Source of the DNA: Deltaproteobacteria bacterium
Lineage (GTDB): Bacteria > Desulfobacterota > Binatia > Binatales > Binataceae
DNA length: 63,552 nt
Direction of reading: 5' to 3'
NCBI GenBank assembly: GCA_019237115.1
Contig: JAFAHS010000512.1
Location: forward strand, 1 to 63,552
In this document: positions 42,171 through 51,115 of the stretch, piece by piece
Layout of the letters: every line of letters begins with the position of its first letter
Position numbering within the stretch: the stretch's first letter is position 1
Made by a program: the position numbers and the translations under genes
The notes under the pieces: model-generated
What the model was told of the DNA's origin: nothing
What the model saw: the letters and a program-made list of their open reading frames with translations, nothing else
Databases searched by the model: none

Positions 42171-44078
42171 ATGGGAAACCACGACCCGATGGAGCACGGT
42201 CCCGAACGAAGCGGGGGTCAGGGCCTCGATCACAATCAGTTCGAATCGGGTGATCGTGCCATCCTGGCCTTGCTGAAAAATACCCGGGCCGCCGATCATA
42301 CCGATCTGGTCGCAACCTTCCGCGATCGCGCCTACGAGGTGTGGTCACGCCGGGGCATGGTGCGATTCAAGCGCTACTCCGACCCGGGAGGAACACTGCG
42401 ATTCAGGGTGATCGAGCAAATCGGCGAGAACCCGATAGCCAACCAGGACCCTTTTGCGATTGCCTCAATCGATGAAGAGCTGCAAGCCTCGGCTCGCAGC
42501 GGGAACAGTTCCAACGATCCCAATCGCGCCTTTTTCGAGCCTGAGGTTCTGTCCCACCCCTACGGCTATGAGCGTATCGCGCAAGTTTTCGATAGTCCTC
42601 GGGGGCCGGATCTGATCGTCAGCCCCAAGGCCTATGCATACGGGCTCCAGCCGGGGCAGCACGGTGCGCTCGATGTTGTCCAATCGCGCGCCCCGTCGGT
42701 CTGGGCCGGTTGCGGCGTCGCCGGCGGCCACTACGAGCTTCCCGCGCGACAGGTGGATATCGCTCCAACCATCGCGCGAATCATGCACTTTCCCGAAGTC
42801 GAGGGTCGTGGCGCCGACGGTGAGCCGGCGCGAGTGATGCTCAAGCGCCAGGACGGCGTGGCGCTCATGGAGATTGTCGATCGCGGCGCGCCCGCACCGA
42901 AGCTCGTGTACCTGATCTTGCTCGACGGCTTGTCGCACAGCGAGCTGGTCTGGCAGTTGCGGCACAATCGCGCGGCGATTCCCGCAATCGCCTCGCTGGT
43001 CGAACGCGGCGCGGTTCTCACCTATGGCTCGATTGTGAACTTTCCGAGTATCACGTGGCCCAGCCATTCGACGATCATGACCGGCACCTGGTGCGGCCAT
43101 CACGACATCGTCAATCCGACCTTTCATCTGCGCGAGCATCGAGAGACCGTTCCAATTCAGGGCAACATCTTCGAGATGGAGCACCACCTCAACCCGGACG
43201 TGGAAACCCTCTATGAGATGTTCAAGCGGGTGCTCGGATCGCACGCGATCACCGCATCGATTCACGAGCCGCAATCCCGGGGAGCGGATCATGCGGTCTT
43301 CGAACGCCGCATCGTGGGCGACAAGGCGCGTCTTAAGGCCTTGACCCAGCAGATGTCGGCCGACGTCAGCCCGCGCTGGATGGCCGACCAGTTGCCCGGC
43401 ATGCATCGCGAGGAAATCGTCGACGTCCGCGGGATGGCGCAGGTTCTCAATCTATTCGACCACTGTGGCGCGAATCATCCGGTTTTTGTGGCTCACGAAT
43501 TCGTGCTCACCGACGGGGCGGGTCACGACTACGGACCGCATCACGAAGGTCTGCGCGAGGCGATTTATCGCACCGACCGACGCATCGGGAGGATTTTTGC
43601 GATGCTTCGCGAGCGTGGACTGTTTGACTCCGCATTGTTCGTCCTGACCTCTGATCACGGAATGGCGGCGCAACGTGTCGATTTGAAAGCGAATCCGGCG
43701 CGCGAGCCGGGCGAGGCTGGAATCAAGGGCGTATTCGCCGAGCCGATGATCTATCTGAGGGATCTCGCCGTCGCATGCGAACGCGCTCGCGATCTGAGAA
43801 GCCTCCGCGTGCTGGTAACCGACAACGACCGACTGCCCGATGGGGTGCACCCCCCGGTCGCCGAGGCACGGGTCACTGTCGTAGCCCGCGACCAGCGCCC
43901 GATAGGCGAGGCGCTGACCACGCAAGCGGGCAGCGCCGCATTCGCGACCCCGGCCAACCTGAGTGATGCCCAACTCACGGTGCGAATCGAGCACCCGAAT
44001 TTCAATTCACGTACCGTCACGGGAGACGGCACACCAATCCGCCCGGATCTGAAACACCTGCTCTACGGGAAGTCCTGA
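42171..44078 (+). CDS. Alkaline-phosphatase-superfamily phosphodiesterase
   Basis: The 635-residue protein has KLVYLILLDGLSHSELVWQL (first metal Asp), VNFPSITWPSHSTIMTG (nucleophile Ser/Thr in S-I-T-W-P-S-H, as in ENPP/phosphodiesterase), GAGHDYGPHHEGLREA and FVLTSDHGMAAQRVD (further metal Asp and His). Type I phosphodiesterases and phosphoglycerate-mutase-like enzymes share this fold. It has no clear signal peptide. The N-terminal 230 residues are unlike the family and may be a separate domain. The substrate is unknown. Confidence 0.85.
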   Translation: MGNHDPMEHGPERSGGQGLDHNQFESGDRAILALLKNTRAADHTDLVATFRDRAYEVWSRRGMVRFKRYSDPGGTLRFRVIEQIGENPIANQDPFAIASIDEELQASARSGNSSNDPNRAFFEPEVLSHPYGYERIAQVFDSPRGPDLIVSPKAYAYGLQPGQHGALDVVQSRAPSVWAGCGVAGGHYELPARQVDIAPTIARIMHFPEVEGRGADGEPARVMLKRQDGVALMEIVDRGAPAPKLVYLILLDGLSHSELVWQLRHNRAAIPAIASLVERGAVLTYGSIVNFPSITWPSHSTIMTGTWCGHHDIVNPTFHLREHRETVPIQGNIFEMEHHLNPDVETLYEMFKRVLGSHAITASIHEPQSRGADHAVFERRIVGDKARLKALTQQMSADVSPRWMADQLPGMHREEIVDVRGMAQVLNLFDHCGANHPVFVAHEFVLTDGAGHDYGPHHEGLREAIYRTDRRIGRIFAMLRERGLFDSALFVLTSDHGMAAQRVDLKANPAREPGEAGIKGVFAEPMIYLRDLAVACERARDLRSLRVLVTDNDRLPDGVHPPVAEARVTVVARDQRPIGEALTTQAGSAAFATPANLSDAQLTVRIEHPNFNSRTVTGDGTPIRPDLKHLLYGKS

Positions 44079-44145
44079 TCGTCGCCGACCTCGCCAGCTC
44101 GCATCTTTTTTCCGGCCCGCATCCGGCCGTGCTAAGCTCCGCGCT

Positions 44146-44925
44146 ATGCACGACCTCGAGGGCAAAGTCGCACTGGTAACCGGAGGGACGCGCGGTCTTG
44201 GGCGCGCGATTTCACGCCGCTTTGCCATGTTGGGCGCGACCGTCGCGATGAACTATCGGCGCGATGAGGATAGCGCCGCCGCCGCCCTCGCCGAGATCCG
44301 CGCGATCGCGCCTCACTCCATGCTTATCCGGGCCGACCTGGAGAGCGAGACCGAGGTACGAACCATGGTCGCGCGGGCGGCATCGGAGCTGGGTCAGATC
44401 GATATTCTGGTCGCGAACGCTGCCGCGACCGCGTTTAAGCCCCTGCTGGAGACCAAGCCGCACAATCTTCAGCGTACCTTCAACCTGAGCGTCGGAGGGT
44501 TCGTCGCCGCCGTGCAGGAAGCGTCGCGCGTGATGCCGGACGGCGGGCGCGTGCTCATGGTCTCGGGAATCGATTCGATTCGGAACCTGCCGGGGCATGG
44601 CGTGCTCGGCGCCGCCAAAGCCGCGCTGGAAAGCATGGTGCGCGACTTCGCCTTCGAGCTGGGGTCGCGCGGTATCACGGTCAACGGGCTGAACGTTGGT
44701 TATATCGACACCGATTCCGCGCGCTTCTACACGCGCTACCTCGGTATCTCGTGGGAAGAATTCAAGAGCCGATGCGAACAGCGATCGGCGCTGAAACGTC
44801 TGCCCTCTCTCGATGAGATCGCAGCGGTCGCCGGTCTGATCTGTATGCCGGAGGCCAGCTACCTGACGGGCCAGACCATTCTGGTGGATGGCGGCTTTAC
44901 CTTGCACTTCCCCGGCGCTCAGTGA
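44146..44925 (+). CDS. FabL-like SDR lacking the catalytic tyrosine
   Basis: The 259-residue protein has KVALVTGGTRGLGRAISRRF (NADP loop), DILVANAAATAFKPLLETKP and the C-terminal TGQTILVDGGFTLHF. Residues align with Bacillus enoyl-ACP reductase FabL: its [22 protein letters not shown] matches GIDSIRNLPGHGVLGAAKAA, so the Tyr of the Y-x6-K pair is His here. The Lys is kept. FabL reduces enoyl-ACP with NADPH; without Tyr the activity may be changed or lost. ATG at 44146; the sequence is otherwise healthy. Confidence 0.88.
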   Translation: MHDLEGKVALVTGGTRGLGRAISRRFAMLGATVAMNYRRDEDSAAAALAEIRAIAPHSMLIRADLESETEVRTMVARAASELGQIDILVANAAATAFKPLLETKPHNLQRTFNLSVGGFVAAVQEASRVMPDGGRVLMVSGIDSIRNLPGHGVLGAAKAALESMVRDFAFELGSRGITVNGLNVGYIDTDSARFYTRYLGISWEEFKSRCEQRSALKRLPSLDEIAAVAGLICMPEASYLTGQTILVDGGFTLHFPGAQ

Positions 44926-45241
44926 GCGGCTGTCCTGAGAGGACCGCGGCCAAGAGCTGGGCTCGCGCGAGGGAATGAGCGCCCGTGTGGAAGTCGTGCT
45001 GCTCGACGTCAAGGATTGACCAAGAGCCCTGGAGCGTTCACGGCTGAAGCGGACCAGGGGGGAATCCAAGGAAAGCGCGATTGCGTCCTTGCCGACTCTC
45101 AAATGTCTTACTCGCCCGCCGAGCCGTCCGTTCCGGCGGGTGTGACGAATTAGAAAGCGCGCTGTCGTTTGTTGGTGCCAGCCGAAGCCCTGCCTTTCCA
45201 TGAAGCGTCGCCTGCGCGCTCACGCTGCGCGGGTCGGCGAA
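44926..45241. other. Intergenic stretch between convergent genes
   Basis: No gene is supported. Short frames on both strands are arginine/serine-rich. I see no T-tracted hairpin. Confidence 0.4.
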
Positions 45242-46006
45242 CTATTTTGCAGGGCGGCGAACTATTTTGACGTTGCCCCATTTGCCGATCGCGCCTTGCC
45301 CGTGGCAAGAGACGCTCCCCTTGCCAGGTTGGATGTCTTTTTCGCTCATCAGTCCCATGGCAAGGGTGCAGGGACCAAGCTTGAAGGGCACGTTGGAATA
45401 GCAACGCACCTCGGTCTGATCCATGAGGAAAGTTAACCGGTCCGCACTCGAGTCGTAGACAATCTCGTAGTGATGCTGCTGGCCGGTATGCGTCGTGCCG
45501 CGCATTTCCTCGAACAGACAAAAATACTTGGGCCCGCGCGACGGCGTCGCATCGGGGACGCCCGGGAAGGGGAGTTTGCCGTAGACCGTCGCGACCACAT
45601 CGTTGCCGACAAAAAAATCCAGCGCCGCCCCGCTCGAAAAGTCCAGCACGTTGAACGACACGAACCCGTCGTACAGATCCTGCGGACGTCCACCCACAAT
45701 GGTCGCCGCGAGATCGAAGGAGAACGAAATCGTACCGTCCGCCGGCGGCGCGAACGACGCGGTGCTGAAGTACATGTGCTTGGCATTGTCCAGGATCTGT
45801 TCGCTGTCGTGACGCCGCGTGTAGGGAACCGCGGCGACGCGCAGAAACCCGTCCTGGATAATCACTACCGCGCCCGGCTCCTGGTATTGCCAGAAGCTTC
45901 CGTCGGGGAGCGGAAAACCGGCCGGAACCCACTGACCTTCGCCGGTAATCACCGACGAGAAATTTGAAAAATCGATGGTCTCTTCGCGGGTCACAGAGTT
46001 GTTCAT
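45242..46006 (-). CDS. DUF6081-family protein
   Basis: About 254 residues from the ATG at 46006. Landmarks are FSNFSSVITGEGQWVPAGFP, SFWQYQEPGAVVIIQDGFLR, ILDNAKHMYFSTASFAPPAD, SFSFDLAATIVGGRPQDLYD, YDGFVSFNVLDFSSGAALDF and CTLAMGLMSEKDIQPGKGSV. The repeated beta strands and final strand suggest a concanavalin-like jelly roll, as in DUF6081. Function unknown. Two earlier in-frame ATGs exist (46015, 46072); the 46072 one would overlap the divergent methyltransferase. Confidence 0.8.
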   Translation of the reverse strand: MNNSVTREETIDFSNFSSVITGEGQWVPAGFPLPDGSFWQYQEPGAVVIIQDGFLRVAAVPYTRRHDSEQILDNAKHMYFSTASFAPPADGTISFSFDLAATIVGGRPQDLYDGFVSFNVLDFSSGAALDFFVGNDVVATVYGKLPFPGVPDATPSRGPKYFCLFEEMRGTTHTGQQHHYEIVYDSSADRLTFLMDQTEVRCYSNVPFKLGPCTLAMGLMSEKDIQPGKGSVSCHGQGAIGKWGNVKIVRRPAK

Positions 46007-46063
46007 CACCACCATCCGTTCAGATCCTGAGTTGGCGTTATCGAGCGAATCATTCACCGGCGA

Positions 46064-46894
46064 GTGACGCAAGCAGCCGCTGTGCTCGCCGGCTGGTTTC
46101 GGCTAATCAATTCCAAGGTGGCGCTTTACGACAAGATCGGAATTGGCTACGACACCACCCGACGCGCGGATCCGTTTATTCTCTCGCGTCTGCTCCATTA
46201 CCTCGCCCCGGTCAAAGGTCGTCTTTATCTCGACGTGGGATGCGGGACCGGCAACTACACCGCCGCGCTCGGCGCCGCCGGCGTGCGGATCGCCGGCATC
46301 GATCTTTCGCGCACGATGCTCGCTCGTGCACGCCAGAAAAGCCCCACCCTCGGCTGGTACAACGCGCGCGCCGAAGCGCTCCCCTTCAAGACCGAATCCT
46401 TTGCGGGCGCCACCTGTACCTTCGTTCATCACCACATGGACGACCCAGTCGCGGCATTTCGCGAGGTCCGTCGCGTCCTTCATCCTGGTTCCCGGCTGAT
46501 CCTGTTCAACAGCACCGTGGAGCAGATGCGCCACTACTGGCTCGGCGAATACTTTCCCAATTCCCTGGCCCAGGCCGTCGCTCCCATCGAGCGTTACGAG
46601 GCAGGTGAAGCGCTGGCGGCCGCCAACTTTGTGGTTACGACCGTGGAACCGTACGTGGTCAGCGAAGATCTGCGTGACTGGTTTCTGTTGTGCGGAAAAA
46701 ACCGGCCAGAACTTTACCTCGATCCAAACGTGCGGGCCGGAATTTCAATGTTCGCCGCCGCGCGCGACCAAACCGAAATCAAACGAGGCGTCGATAAATT
46801 GCGCCATGACATTGTGTCGGGCCGAATCGCCGAAGTGCAGCGAAAGTACGCCTGGGACGGCGGCGACTATACGTTCACGGTCGCGGTGCGATAG
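46064..46894 (+). CDS. Class I SAM-dependent methyltransferase
   Basis: The 276-residue protein contains RLYLDVGCGTGNYTAALGAA (motif I), VRIAGIDLSRTMLARARQK, EALPFKTESFAGATCTFVHH and VRRVLHPGSRLILFNS, a Methyltransf_11-type core. About 110 C-terminal residues follow. The likely start is GTG at 46064 (MTQAAAVLAGWFRLINSK) or a later GTG at 46118. It is divergent from the DUF6081 gene. The substrate is unknown. Confidence 0.88.
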   Translation: MTQAAAVLAGWFRLINSKVALYDKIGIGYDTTRRADPFILSRLLHYLAPVKGRLYLDVGCGTGNYTAALGAAGVRIAGIDLSRTMLARARQKSPTLGWYNARAEALPFKTESFAGATCTFVHHHMDDPVAAFREVRRVLHPGSRLILFNSTVEQMRHYWLGEYFPNSLAQAVAPIERYEAGEALAAANFVVTTVEPYVVSEDLRDWFLLCGKNRPELYLDPNVRAGISMFAAARDQTEIKRGVDKLRHDIVSGRIAEVQRKYAWDGGDYTFTVAVR

Positions 46895-47002
46895 ACGGCT
46901 GTTCAAAAAACCGAACACGGCCGGGTCCCGGAAACCGCGACTGCTCTTCCCTGCCGTGGAACATCCGCCAGCCGCGCCTGTGCCCCTCCCGGCCACCCCG
47001 GT

Positions 47003-47788
47003 TCATACGCGACACATCAAGCCGCCGTCGACGATGATCGCCTCGCCCGTGACGAAGCCTGCCGCGGGAGAAACCAGGTAGAGGAGGGCGCCGCCGATTT
47101 CCTCCGGTTTGACCAGCCGATTGGAAGGCAAATACTTGAGCAGGGTCTTTTTGAAGTTCTCGTCGGCGTTGGTTGGACTCGCCGGTTCTTCCAGCCAGCC
47201 GGTCTCGAGCGCGTTGACTCGGACTCCCTTGCGCGCCCATTCGAGTGCCAGCGCGCGAGTGAGGTTTAAAACGCCCGCCTTGGCGATGCAGTAGAGACTG
47301 GCATTGGGTACGCCCCGCTCGGCGAGCACCGAGACGATGTTTATGATCACGCCGCTGCCCTGGCGCAGCATCACCCGCCCGCCTTCCTGACAGGAAGTCC
47401 ACACTCGCTTGAGATTGGCGTCCATCACTCGCTCGAAGGCGGTGTCGTCGGCGGTTTCCGCGGGCCCGTACCAGGGTGCATCGAGAGCATTGACCAGGAT
47501 GTCCAGCTGTCCCAGCTGCTTGGCCGCGAGATCGGCAGTCGCGCTGAGATCGGCGCGTACTGCGCTGTTCTGGACCTGGAGGAACGGCTTCTCGCCCACC
47601 GCCTGAACGGCCTTGGCGATTTCCTTGAGCTTGGCGTCGGTTCCCGGCTCCTGCGATGCAATCAGCAGTTTGGCACCGGCCTCGGCCAGCGCAACTGCGG
47701 CAGCGCGCCCGACCACGGTTTCCGCGCCAACTACCAGCGCGCCGCGCCCTTGCAGTGAGAAGTCATTCGCGATTCCGTCTGATGGCAT
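47003..47788 (-). CDS. Short-chain dehydrogenase/reductase
   Basis: About 261 residues from the ATG at 47788. It carries RGALVVGAETVVGRAAAVAL (dinucleotide loop, here G-x3-V-V-G in place of the common G-x3-G-x-G), LDILVNALDAPWYGPAET, and the catalytic Ser in INIVSVLAERG with YCIAKAGV (Y-x3-K). The C-terminus is VTGEAIIVDGGLMC. Start and upstream SDR stop are four bases apart, so the two SDR genes form a pair. Confidence 0.88.
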   Translation of the reverse strand: MPSDGIANDFSLQGRGALVVGAETVVGRAAAVALAEAGAKLLIASQEPGTDAKLKEIAKAVQAVGEKPFLQVQNSAVRADLSATADLAAKQLGQLDILVNALDAPWYGPAETADDTAFERVMDANLKRVWTSCQEGGRVMLRQGSGVIINIVSVLAERGVPNASLYCIAKAGVLNLTRALALEWARKGVRVNALETGWLEEPASPTNADENFKKTLLKYLPSNRLVKPEEIGGALLYLVSPAAGFVTGEAIIVDGGLMCRV

Positions 47789-47792
47789 GGCT

Positions 47793-48596
47793 TCACCGTG
47801 ACTCCGCGGGCAGCACCGGGACAACTCCGGTCGGAGTTACACCGCCGGCCAGTCCGCCGCCGTCGATAGCAATAATTTCTCCGTTGATGTGGTTGGACAG
47901 GTCCGCCGCAAGGAATACTGCCAGGGGTCCCAGCTCGGCATCATCGCCGGGTCGCCCGATGGGGATAAACTTTCCGCCCTTGAAGAACCGCATCATCTCC
48001 TCGTTGTGCGGGAAGATGCCGGGAACGATGCAATTGGTCTGGATGTTGTACTGGGCGTAGGTGAGGGCGAGCGAGCGGGTGAGCTGAAGCACTCCGCCCT
48101 TGGAGCAAGCGTACATATAGTTGTGCTTGCCGCCGCGCAGACCGTAGCCGGAGGCCACGTTGATGATCTTGCCGCGGTTCTGCTTGACCATCTGCGGAAT
48201 CACCGCGCGCGCCGCGTAGAACTGGCTGGTCAGGTTGGTATCGAGTCCCCGGCGCCATTCGGCGTCACTAATTTGCTCGATAGGTTTGCCCAGCGAATCG
48301 TCGCCGCCGCCGGCATTGTTCACCAGAATGTCGATGCGGCCGAGTTCGCGGACCGCGGTCGCCGCCATCGCGTTTACCTGCTCGGAACTGGTGACGTCGG
48401 TCGGGGCAATGACACATTTGCGCCCGGTCTTCTCCACCTCCGCAGCGGTTTCTTCGAGCTGCGCCCGGGTACGCGACGCCGCCACGATATCCGCCCCCGC
48501 CTGCGCGAATTTTATCGACATTGCGCGGCCCAGCCCGCGGCCCGCGCCGGTGATAAGCGCGACCCGGCCGTCAAGTTTGAGATCGTCGAGAATCAT
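47793..48596 (-). CDS. Short-chain dehydrogenase/reductase
   Basis: The 267-residue protein reads RVALITGAGRGLGRAMSIKF (TGxxxGxG), RIDILVNNAGGGDDS, KIINVASGYGLRGGKHNYMY with Y-x3-K in YACSKGGV and HINGEIIAIDGGGLAGG. A classical NAD(P)H-dependent oxidoreductase with all four catalytic residues. It is the first of two adjacent SDR genes. The reaction cannot be deduced. Confidence 0.9.
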   Translation of the reverse strand: MILDDLKLDGRVALITGAGRGLGRAMSIKFAQAGADIVAASRTRAQLEETAAEVEKTGRKCVIAPTDVTSSEQVNAMAATAVRELGRIDILVNNAGGGDDSLGKPIEQISDAEWRRGLDTNLTSQFYAARAVIPQMVKQNRGKIINVASGYGLRGGKHNYMYACSKGGVLQLTRSLALTYAQYNIQTNCIVPGIFPHNEEMMRFFKGGKFIPIGRPGDDAELGPLAVFLAADLSNHINGEIIAIDGGGLAGGVTPTGVVPVLPAESR

Positions 48597-48768
48597 GATG
48601 GCACCTCGCTACAAGGCTGCCGCTCGCCCGGCAGTGCAGACAGCTAACTAACATAGCAGCACGCATGCGCAAACGACGCCACGAATTGTTTTGCGGCGCC
48701 CGTCGCCGCGGGCGCTTTTGACCGCGTCGCTTAAGCGGTCTTATAGTGAACCCGGAGGCCGCTCCCCC

Positions 48769-49392
48769 ATGGCGCTAAAGATCACGATGTTCTCCGACTT
48801 CGTTTGCCCGTTCTGCTACATCGGGTTCGAGGTAATCCGCAAGCTCAAACCCGAGTTCAATATTGACCTGGAGTGGCGCGGCTACCAGATCCATCCGGAA
48901 TGGCCGCCGGAGGGAATCCCGGCCGAGCAGGTCCGTACACCCTCGGATCTGGATGCACGCCGCGCCGCCTGGCAGCGGATAACCGCGATGGCCGCAGCGG
49001 AGGGTCTCGAGATCAAGGCGCCCACGCGGTTCACCAGCTCGCGCGCCGCCCTGGCCGCTTGCGAATTTGCGCGCGAGAAAGGCGACGCTGACGAACTCGA
49101 GGGGCGCATCTATCGCGCGTATTTTGTTGAGGGCGCGAACATCGGCGATGCGGAACTGGTCGCGCGGCTGGGGGCCGAGTGTGGCTTCGACGAAAACGAG
49201 GTGACGCAGGCAATTCGTGCGCCCCGCTACGAGCTGCGGCTGAAAAATAATGCGTTGGCGGCCAGTCAGCGCTCGGTTAGCGGCGTGCCGACGTTTTTTA
49301 TCGGCCAGTATCCGCTGGTCGGCGCGCAAAGCTCCCAGCTAATGCGGCAGATTCTTCAGCGAGCGACCGAGCGCGTCATCGCGACGGCCTGA
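48769..49392 (+). CDS. DsbA-family oxidoreductase / FrnE-like isomerase
   Basis: About 207 residues from the ATG at 48769. It begins KITMFSDFVCPFCYIGFEVI (CxxC, C-P-F-C) and has LEWRGYQIHPEWPPEG and the cis-proline loop VSGVPTFFIGQYPL. This is the DsbA/HCCA-isomerase fold of the FrnE group. Such proteins are cytoplasmic thiol oxidoreductases or glutathione-dependent isomerases. No signal peptide is present. Confidence 0.9.
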   Translation: MALKITMFSDFVCPFCYIGFEVIRKLKPEFNIDLEWRGYQIHPEWPPEGIPAEQVRTPSDLDARRAAWQRITAMAAAEGLEIKAPTRFTSSRAALAACEFAREKGDADELEGRIYRAYFVEGANIGDAELVARLGAECGFDENEVTQAIRAPRYELRLKNNALAASQRSVSGVPTFFIGQYPLVGAQSSQLMRQILQRATERVIATA

Positions 49393-49441
49393 GCGTCCCG
49401 CCTCGACAGCGTCTCGGTTCGCTCGTTCACCGGAGCATACG

Positions 49442-50206
49442 ATGCGACTCAAGAACAAGGTTGCGATCATCACCGGCGCCGGCAGCGGCCAGGGCCGCGC
49501 TGCCGCGCTGATTTTCTCCAGAGAAGGAGCCAGGATCGCGGTCTCGGATTGGAAGCCCGAGCTCGGCGACGAAACCGTCACCCTGGTGAAGAAGGCCGGC
49601 GGTGAGGCCATCTTCATTCGCACCGATGTTTCCGAGTCAGCCGACGTGCAGAACCTGGTGCGAACCACGGTCAGCACTTACGGCCGGATCGACATTCTCT
49701 ACAACAACGCCGGGGTGGGCTTCTCGTCACCCCTCTCGATGTCCGACGTCATCAACACGCCCGAAGCGGACTGGGACCGGGTCATCGCGATCAACCTGCG
49801 CAGCATGTACCTGACCGCAAAATACGGCATTCCCGAGATGATCAAGTCGGGTGGCGGTTCAATCATCAACACCGCATCGATCGCGGCGCTGATCGGATCC
49901 GAAGCCGCGCATGCCTACACCGCGGCCAAAGGCGGGATGGTGGCGCTGTCGCGCGCGCTGGCGGTGGAATTCGGACCAAAGAATATCCGGGTCAATTGCA
50001 TCTGTCCGGGCGCAATCGACACTCCGATGATCGCTCCGGTGGTTGATCCTCTGAAAAAGAGCGGGCAGCCGTTCATGACCTCGCCGATTCGACGCCTCGG
50101 CATGCCCGAGGACATCGCCAATTGTGCACTTTACCTGGCCTCGGACGAATCGAGCTTCATGACCGGAGCGACCCTGGTGGTCGACGGCGGCTATATCGCG
50201 CAATAA
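49442..50206 (+). CDS. Short-chain dehydrogenase/reductase
   Basis: The 254-residue protein has KVAIITGAGSGQGRAAALIF, RIDILYNNAGVGFS, SIINTASIAALIGSEAAHAY with Y-x3-K (YTAAKGG), NIRVNCICPGAIDTPMI and MTGATLVVDGGYIAQ. It is a standard classical SDR. It precedes the SnoaL-like gene by about 90 bases and may act in the same pathway. Confidence 0.92.
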   Translation: MRLKNKVAIITGAGSGQGRAAALIFSREGARIAVSDWKPELGDETVTLVKKAGGEAIFIRTDVSESADVQNLVRTTVSTYGRIDILYNNAGVGFSSPLSMSDVINTPEADWDRVIAINLRSMYLTAKYGIPEMIKSGGGSIINTASIAALIGSEAAHAYTAAKGGMVALSRALAVEFGPKNIRVNCICPGAIDTPMIAPVVDPLKKSGQPFMTSPIRRLGMPEDIANCALYLASDESSFMTGATLVVDGGYIAQ

Positions 50207-50297
50207 GCGCCGCCGTTCGCAGGTACTTAAAGTATCGCATTAGGTTCCACGGGGCGCATAAAACAGCAAGCAGCTTGCCTTCACAGGAGAAACGGTC

Positions 50298-50768
50298 ATG
50301 GCGAAACCGCTCGAGCAGCGCATCCAGGAATTGGAAGATCGCGATCAGATCAAGGAGTTAACCGCCCGCTATTGCTGGCACGTCGCGCATGGTGAGGGCG
50401 AGGCGGTGGCGGCACTGTTCACGGACGATGGGGCGCTGGAGGTCACCGACGGCAGTTTCAAGCCGGTCCGCGGACGTGACGCACTGCTCAGCTTCTATCG
50501 GGAATCGGTCAATCAGCCCGAGTTGGCAATTCCGTTCATCCAGAATCACATCATCGAAGTACACGGCGACGAGGCCGAAGGCACCTGCGGGATCGAAGCG
50601 CGCTTCACGCGCAAGGGTGAGAGCGTAACCGCCGCCGGCTACTACGAGGATCGCTACCGACGGGACGACGGAAAGTGGCGCTTCCTCCAGCGCAGGATCA
50701 CTTTCTATCACGTGGTCCCGCTCAAGCGCGGCTGGGCCGAATCGAAGGCGCCAGCGGCCAAGAGCTAG
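50298..50768 (+). CDS. NTF2/SnoaL-like protein
   Basis: The 156-residue protein begins KPLEQRIQELEDRDQIKELT, continuing ARYCWHVAHGEGEAVAALFT and DDGALEVTDGSFKPVRGRDA, and has FLQRRITFYHVVPLKRGW. This is the cone-shaped nuclear-transport-factor-2 / SnoaL-like fold, used as small hydratases, isomerases or binding modules for catabolic enzymes. ACAGGAGAA precedes the ATG. Confidence 0.85.
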   Translation: MAKPLEQRIQELEDRDQIKELTARYCWHVAHGEGEAVAALFTDDGALEVTDGSFKPVRGRDALLSFYRESVNQPELAIPFIQNHIIEVHGDEAEGTCGIEARFTRKGESVTAAGYYEDRYRRDDGKWRFLQRRITFYHVVPLKRGWAESKAPAAKS

Positions 50769-50862
50769 CCCCTCCTTCTCTCCTCATCAGCAGAGCGATA
50801 AGAGAGGGAGAGGAGCTGGCTGTGAAGGTTCCCACCTGCAAGTGCCGCACGGGCGGCCGGAC

Positions 50863-51096
50863 ATGAGCAAAGACCACCGCGCCATGTTTCTCGATCTCAG
50901 AGGCGTCAAATGCCCTCTAAACTGGGCCCACGCCAAGGTGCGACTGGAGCAGATGTCGCGCGGACAGGTGCTGGAGATTCTGCTCGATGATCCGCGCGGG
51001 GCCCGCGACATCCCGCAGGCGGCCGAAACCGAGGGGTACCTGGTCCTGGATTGCAAGGCCGAGGACCAGAGTTTCAGACTGCGAATCGAAAAATAG
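50863..51096 (+). CDS. TusA-family sulfur-transfer protein
   Basis: About 77 residues. MFLDLRGVKCPLNWAHAKVR contains the single Cys-Pro of the TusA/YedF fold, followed by LEQMSRGQVLEILLDDPRGA and IPQAAETEGYLVLDC. TusA-like proteins carry sulfur as a persulfide on that Cys for tRNA, molybdopterin or sulfur oxidation. Its stop lies 19 bases before the D-aminoacylase start. Confidence 0.85.
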   Translation: MSKDHRAMFLDLRGVKCPLNWAHAKVRLEQMSRGQVLEILLDDPRGARDIPQAAETEGYLVLDCKAEDQSFRLRIEK

Positions 51097-51115
51097 AGTC
51101 GGGGAGACGTAAGCA

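Noticed and set aside
44212..45201. A 329-codon minus-strand frame
   Set aside because: It is antisense to the FabL-like SDR gene and then extends into noncoding sequence; no recognised domain.
50769..50818. Imperfect hairpin between the NTF2-like and TusA-like genes
   Set aside because: The stem needs several bulges and there is no T tract, so it is not a convincing terminator or riboswitch.
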